DNA from: Sphagnum compactum
Taxonomy: Eukaryota > Bryophyta > Sphagnopsida > Sphagnales
Assembly: GCA_965153455.1 (NCBI GenBank)
Contig: OZ234495.1
Span: 15,682,875 to 15,746,874, forward strand
DNA: 64,000 bases
Direction: 5' to 3'
The notes beneath the pieces were generated by a model. It made no database searches and was not told the origin of the DNA. It saw nothing but the letters and a program-made list of their open reading frames with translations. A program made the position numbers and the translations under genes. This document shows positions 60,467 through 64,000 of this stretch, in pieces (position 1 is the first letter of the stretch; the number at the start of each line of letters is the position of its first letter).

Positions 60467-62678
60467 GAACCTTTTCAGGTTTGCCAAATAATTATTTTAT
60501 CTTTCAAAATTCAGTTCGGCAATAATAATAATAATTTATGAAATTTTGGCAATAAATATAGGAAGCCTATTTGATAGGTTCTTTGGAATTTAAACCTCCA
60601 CCATAATGAGATTTTGTGCAACATTTTCTACTCTATCTTTTTACAAAAATGGTGAGACATAATGTTCCACCAATTAGAGGATAGAGAAACTATGTTGTCA
60701 ATTATGGTATACCGGACACCAATGGACTGGCTTGAAGTAGGAAAGCTTATGGGTTTCCACCAATTTTTGTATTTTTCCCTCCTTTGTAATTTTCTTAAAT
60801 TTTGACATTGCAAACATATAATTTCTAGAAAATCTGACATTTACAAAAAAATTAATTTAATTATTGTTGAACCTGAAAGGTTACTATTGTATTGTACAAA
60901 GTGAGAAACACAACATTTTTGATCTGTTGCAAAAATGAGAAAGCTCAATTCATGTCATTTTGTGATGAGTCAGAAGTCTTGTGCTGCTGCACAACTACTA
61001 ACAAGCTTTAGCAACAAACCATAGCTAAAGGAAGTGCAAGAACCATGCAACACAAGCAACCACCCAACATCAACTCTGCATACCAGCACATTTTTCTCCA
61101 ATTGTTCTTCACAAACCATAATACAAAAGTACTACGGTTCAACCTAGTGTGATCCCCACCAGCCAGCTTCTTCTTCCTCACCTTTTGGGAGAAGTCTTGA
61201 TCAGTTAGGGTTAATGAATATCTGAAGTCTACAAATCATAGTTAATCATCAACTATTGTAATTCGCTTTGTGGATCACCTTTGTGGTGGTGGCAATGCAG
61301 AGAGTTTTACAGCCTGCTGAATATCTTCATCCTCTCCCGAGCAAAAAGCATGTCCCTACTTCAAATCAAGACCCACATATTGGCAACTATTCACTCTTTG
61401 CTCTTAGTGACAACCTCAGCATCATCGACAATTCTTGCTCTCTAATAGCAGAGAGGGTATTCCTACCGATATCTGTGGAAACTAGTAGTGGATCTGTGTC
61501 CTATACCTCTCCTTACCTTTCCTTCTAGAACATCTTCATTTACCTTTCTACCTCATTGCCCTGATGCATTGCAGTTGTGTTTCAGGGCCCAATATATGTA
61601 TATATCCTAGGACTGAACTTGTGACAATTGAATTATCATTAGAGTCTATGGATGGATTATGGAGAAACAACCTTGTCTAACCAGGCCCAAAATCTCCCCT
61701 CTGAAGTCTGAAAAACTTCGAACTAATACTGGATCCTAGTTTCAGTCCAAAAGAACCCTGCAGTTGACTATGTTACAGAACTGTGAGACTCACACCATTC
61801 TGTGAGGATTTCACAGTGATTCTCTGGCCAGAGTGAACCAGCACCCACCAGTGCACCATGAACTGGATGCCCATTATGGCTCAGTTGTGGATCAACCTCA
61901 ACTGAGTTAATATCTGGTTTCACCTCGGCAATAAGAAGTCCGTCCTTCCTATATATAGGTAGATACGTAGGAAAATAGGTGACTGCAAGGTAAGTAGATT
62001 GTTTATATGTAGGTAAGGGTTGTATTTGGTACCTACCTACTAACAAGTGAATAAGTAGGTAGCTAAAAAAAGCAACTGAGCTACCCACCATGGTTAGCCA
62101 GGGAACTGGAACCCAACAGAAAACTGTTTCCTGACCACTTACCATCCATCCTTCATGGTGCGCTGGTGGGTACTGGTTCTCTCTGGCCCAAATCTCTCAG
62201 CTCTTGACAACTCTCAGCAGTTTGTTGCCACCATCTTCTATTCACCAACAGAGATCACTGCAGACTCAAAGCATAAAAGGCTAGGAATCCACTGCATCAT
62301 CCTTGCGTTGCTGAATGTAGGACCCTCCTTCCCACTGGCCATTATGTGCCTAGATAGGTAATACCATCACCTGTGTGCAGACAGTGAAATTTCACTCTCA
62401 GCCTAACTCAATCCAAAGCACAAGTATCTAGTTCCATAGATGCAATTGAGAATGATACCGTGTATCTCATGAGCATCAGTGAAACAATAAATCAAGCAGA
62501 CAAAAATTTAAATGCTCCAAGATTAGATGGACCAGAGATAGGTAATTTGTGTGAATCTCAACAAGCATATTTTAACCTTATTTACTGCTTACAACTCCAA
62601 CCTGCTGATGGCCTTCAAGCCACATATCTTGCACTAGAGACATTGAGTCAGTGGATACCTGTCATCAGGAATACATTA
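59880..62678. other. Non-coding part of right arm
   Basis: This is the counterpart of 47662-50457. Short frames such as 61768-62145 (minus) are shared with the left arm but lack domains. I see no gene. Confidence 0.55.
60429..60460. repeat. (CA)n microsatellite, right arm
   Basis: Sixteen CA units, against thirteen in the paired site of the left arm. Confidence 0.9.
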
Positions 62679-64000
62679 TCATGTTGCTTTCATCAACGAC
62701 CTCAATTTGTGACAAATATCAAGAAACTCGGGTCGTTGCTCAGGCTCCTGATGCCAACATTTTGTTATCAGATCTGCCACATCGTCATTTACATATTTGG
62801 GTAGTTGAGGTCTGTTTCCTGTAAGCACCAAGGAGTAGTCTGCTCGTGGGTGCCCATCAAAAGGAATAAGTCCAGTAAGCACTTCATAGCATGTCATCCC
62901 ATAACTATACACATCCGCCTTGGATGTGTAAGTGGGTTGTGTTATCCCATCTCTCAATGCACTCAGGACCTCTGGAGCCCGCCAAAAACCTGTCCCCACA
63001 GCTCCTCTCTCTGATGGTGTGTTGATGTACTTAGATATACCAAAGTCTGCTATTTTGACCTGGATAGGACGAGACTGACCAACCACCAACACATTTAAGG
63101 ACTTGAGATCTCTATGCATAATCCCCTGCTTGTGTAAATATGCCATGCCTTCTGCAATCTGGACCATGACATCCAATGCTTCCCTCCTCATGAATGGTCC
63201 TCCTTCCTTTATAGAGGCCATTCGAGTGTCAATCAGCTTCCGAAGATCACCACCCAACAACTCCATTACTATCAAGCTTGAATTTTTGGCTACTGAAAAC
63301 CCCATCAATTGCACAATTCTGGGATGTCTTAACTTTATCCAAACACCAACTTCTCTCTGCAACTGCATGCTGTGCATTTCTGCACAAATTGACTTCACAG
63401 CAAATTTGACACCCATCCATTCAGCCTCATACACTGTAGCAGAAGCTCCCTGACCAATTTCCCCCAGGAGAGTTATGCAGGATTGCCTGATCCTTAGGTA
63501 TGAAGGCAAATCCACGCACACCTGTTGCACTTCATCTGCTTCACTGAGATCTGGCATAGGTGCAAGACTGCATTTGCTTAAAGGCTTATGCCTCCAGAAG
63601 TTAGTCGCCTTGTTCAAGACATTCTCAAACATGCCTTTTAGGCTCCAGGCTGGTGACTTGTGGGGTTCTAGGTGAGTAGGCTTTGGTGCTCTAATGTGAT
63701 CAAGCAAGTGACAAATCTCATCAAAGGTTGGCCTTTCTGTAGCAACACTATTCAGACATGCTTTGACAAGCCCCTCTAGTTCAGGACTCAACCTCTCTGA
63801 TGGTATTGCAAATTGAGGACCATGCTCTCCAAATGATATCCTATTTTTCCGAGCACGATTGTCATCAGCTGGTAGGATTCCAGAAGAGATTGCACACCCA
63901 ATTTGTGCAAAATCCAGTACATCCATCTGTCCAATTGTCTCAACACAAGAACCAGTCCTTTCCAATGCTTGCGTGCTTACTTTATTTGCATACCCAAAAT
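62679..64000 (-). CDS. Pseudokinase-kinase protein, right copy (partial, intact C-terminus)
   Basis: The frame is open to the window edge (reads FGYANKVSTQALERTGSC at its visible start) and ends at TGA 62679-62681. Visible are the end of the pseudokinase domain from its DFG on, the linker, and the whole second kinase domain: GQGASATVYEAEW, AVKS, HRDLKSLN, DFGISKY, WRAPEV and the C-terminal CWHQEPEQRPEFLDICHKLR. This copy retains the Trp codon that is TAG in the left copy. It also has a 12-base in-frame insertion in the linker (EADEVQQVCVDL against EADECVDL). Other differences from the left copy are scattered single residues (for example ICAEMHS against FFAEMHS). It is the likely working copy, provided that the unseen N-terminal half is intact. 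Confidence 0.88.
   Translation of the reverse strand, partial: FGYANKVSTQALERTGSCVETIGQMDVLDFAQIGCAISSGILPADDNRARKNRISFGEHGPQFAIPSERLSPELEGLVKACLNSVATERPTFDEICHLLDHIRAPKPTHLEPHKSPAWSLKGMFENVLNKATNFWRHKPLSKCSLAPMPDLSEADEVQQVCVDLPSYLRIRQSCITLLGEIGQGASATVYEAEWMGVKFAVKSICAEMHSMQLQREVGVWIKLRHPRIVQLMGFSVAKNSSLIVMELLGGDLRKLIDTRMASIKEGGPFMRREALDVMVQIAEGMAYLHKQGIMHRDLKSLNVLVVGQSRPIQVKIADFGISKYINTPSERGAVGTGFWRAPEVLSALRDGITQPTYTSKADVYSYGMTCYEVLTGLIPFDGHPRADYSLVLTGNRPQLPKYVNDDVADLITKCWHQEPEQRPEFLDICHKLRSLMKAT

Larger units (their letters stand above)
59859..64000. repeat. Right arm of large inverted repeat (runs off window)
   Basis: This is the reverse complement of 46352-50471. Its inner end, CCAAGAGAAATGTG, is shared with the left arm end; beyond it the two flanks differ completely (copia RT on the left, AT-rich spacer here). 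The arm keeps the (CA)16 run at 60429-60460, the hairpin (60084-60096 with 60138-60150), the short ORFs of the left arm, and the kinase gene on the minus strand. It is open at the window edge, so the true arm is longer than 4.1 kb. Confidence 0.93.

Noticed and set aside
1-64000. CRISPR array, bacterial operon or rRNA/tRNA genes.
   Set aside because: The window is plant nuclear DNA; no array-like direct repeats with spacers and no RNA gene signatures seen.

Overview
This is a land-plant nuclear window, judged by a spliced SBP-box (SPL) transcription factor gene with GT-AG introns, a STIG1-like proline-rich wall protein, a ribosomal-protein promoter carrying telo-box motifs, and degenerate Ty3/gypsy and Ty1/copia retrotransposons. 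The species cannot be fixed from sequence alone. The pseudokinase-kinase gene and the retroelement style suggest to me a non-flowering plant, but that is an impression only.

Layout. 1-17.2 kb is AT-rich and gene-free, with simple repeats, one strong palindrome and a three-unit tandem repeat at its right edge. 17.3-33.6 kb is the GC-richer gene island: a low-complexity stretch with a small acidic ORF; an 11-exon SPL gene (19,838-26,347, +) whose exons sum to an uninterrupted 1,297-residue frame; tandem repeats in its 3' flank; a 4-exon ENHANCER OF RUDIMENTARY homolog (28,912-30,717, +); and an intronless ribosomal protein eL30 gene (33,033-33,368, -). 34.7-41.5 kb is a decayed Ty3/gypsy element, mostly on the minus strand. 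Its pol region carries a DNMT3/DRM-like cytosine-5 DNA methyltransferase domain between protease and reverse transcriptase, and a PHD finger after the integrase. The last part (integrase C-terminus, PHD finger, polypurine tract, start of 3' LTR) has been inverted in place.

43.2-64 kb is dominated by a large, recent inverted duplication. Its arms (at least 46,352-50,471 and 59,859-64,000) each carry a kinase gene with a helical N-terminus, a pseudokinase and an active-looking kinase. The left copy is full length but has a TGG-to-TAG stop near its end; the right copy lacks that stop and runs off the window. The spacer between the arms holds a 5'-truncated-in-orientation Ty1/copia element (one LTR, primer-binding site, gag, protease, integrase and the start of RT, cut exactly at the arm boundary), itself interrupted by an 822-bp solo LTR with a 5-bp target duplication, and a STIG1-like/proline-rich secreted protein gene. 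A palindromic MITE sits upstream of the left kinase gene.

The best candidate for an unusual system is the gypsy element that encodes both a DNA methyltransferase and a PHD finger: an element that could write and read chromatin marks. This copy is dead, with many stops and frameshifts, so the idea has to be tested on intact relatives elsewhere in the genome.
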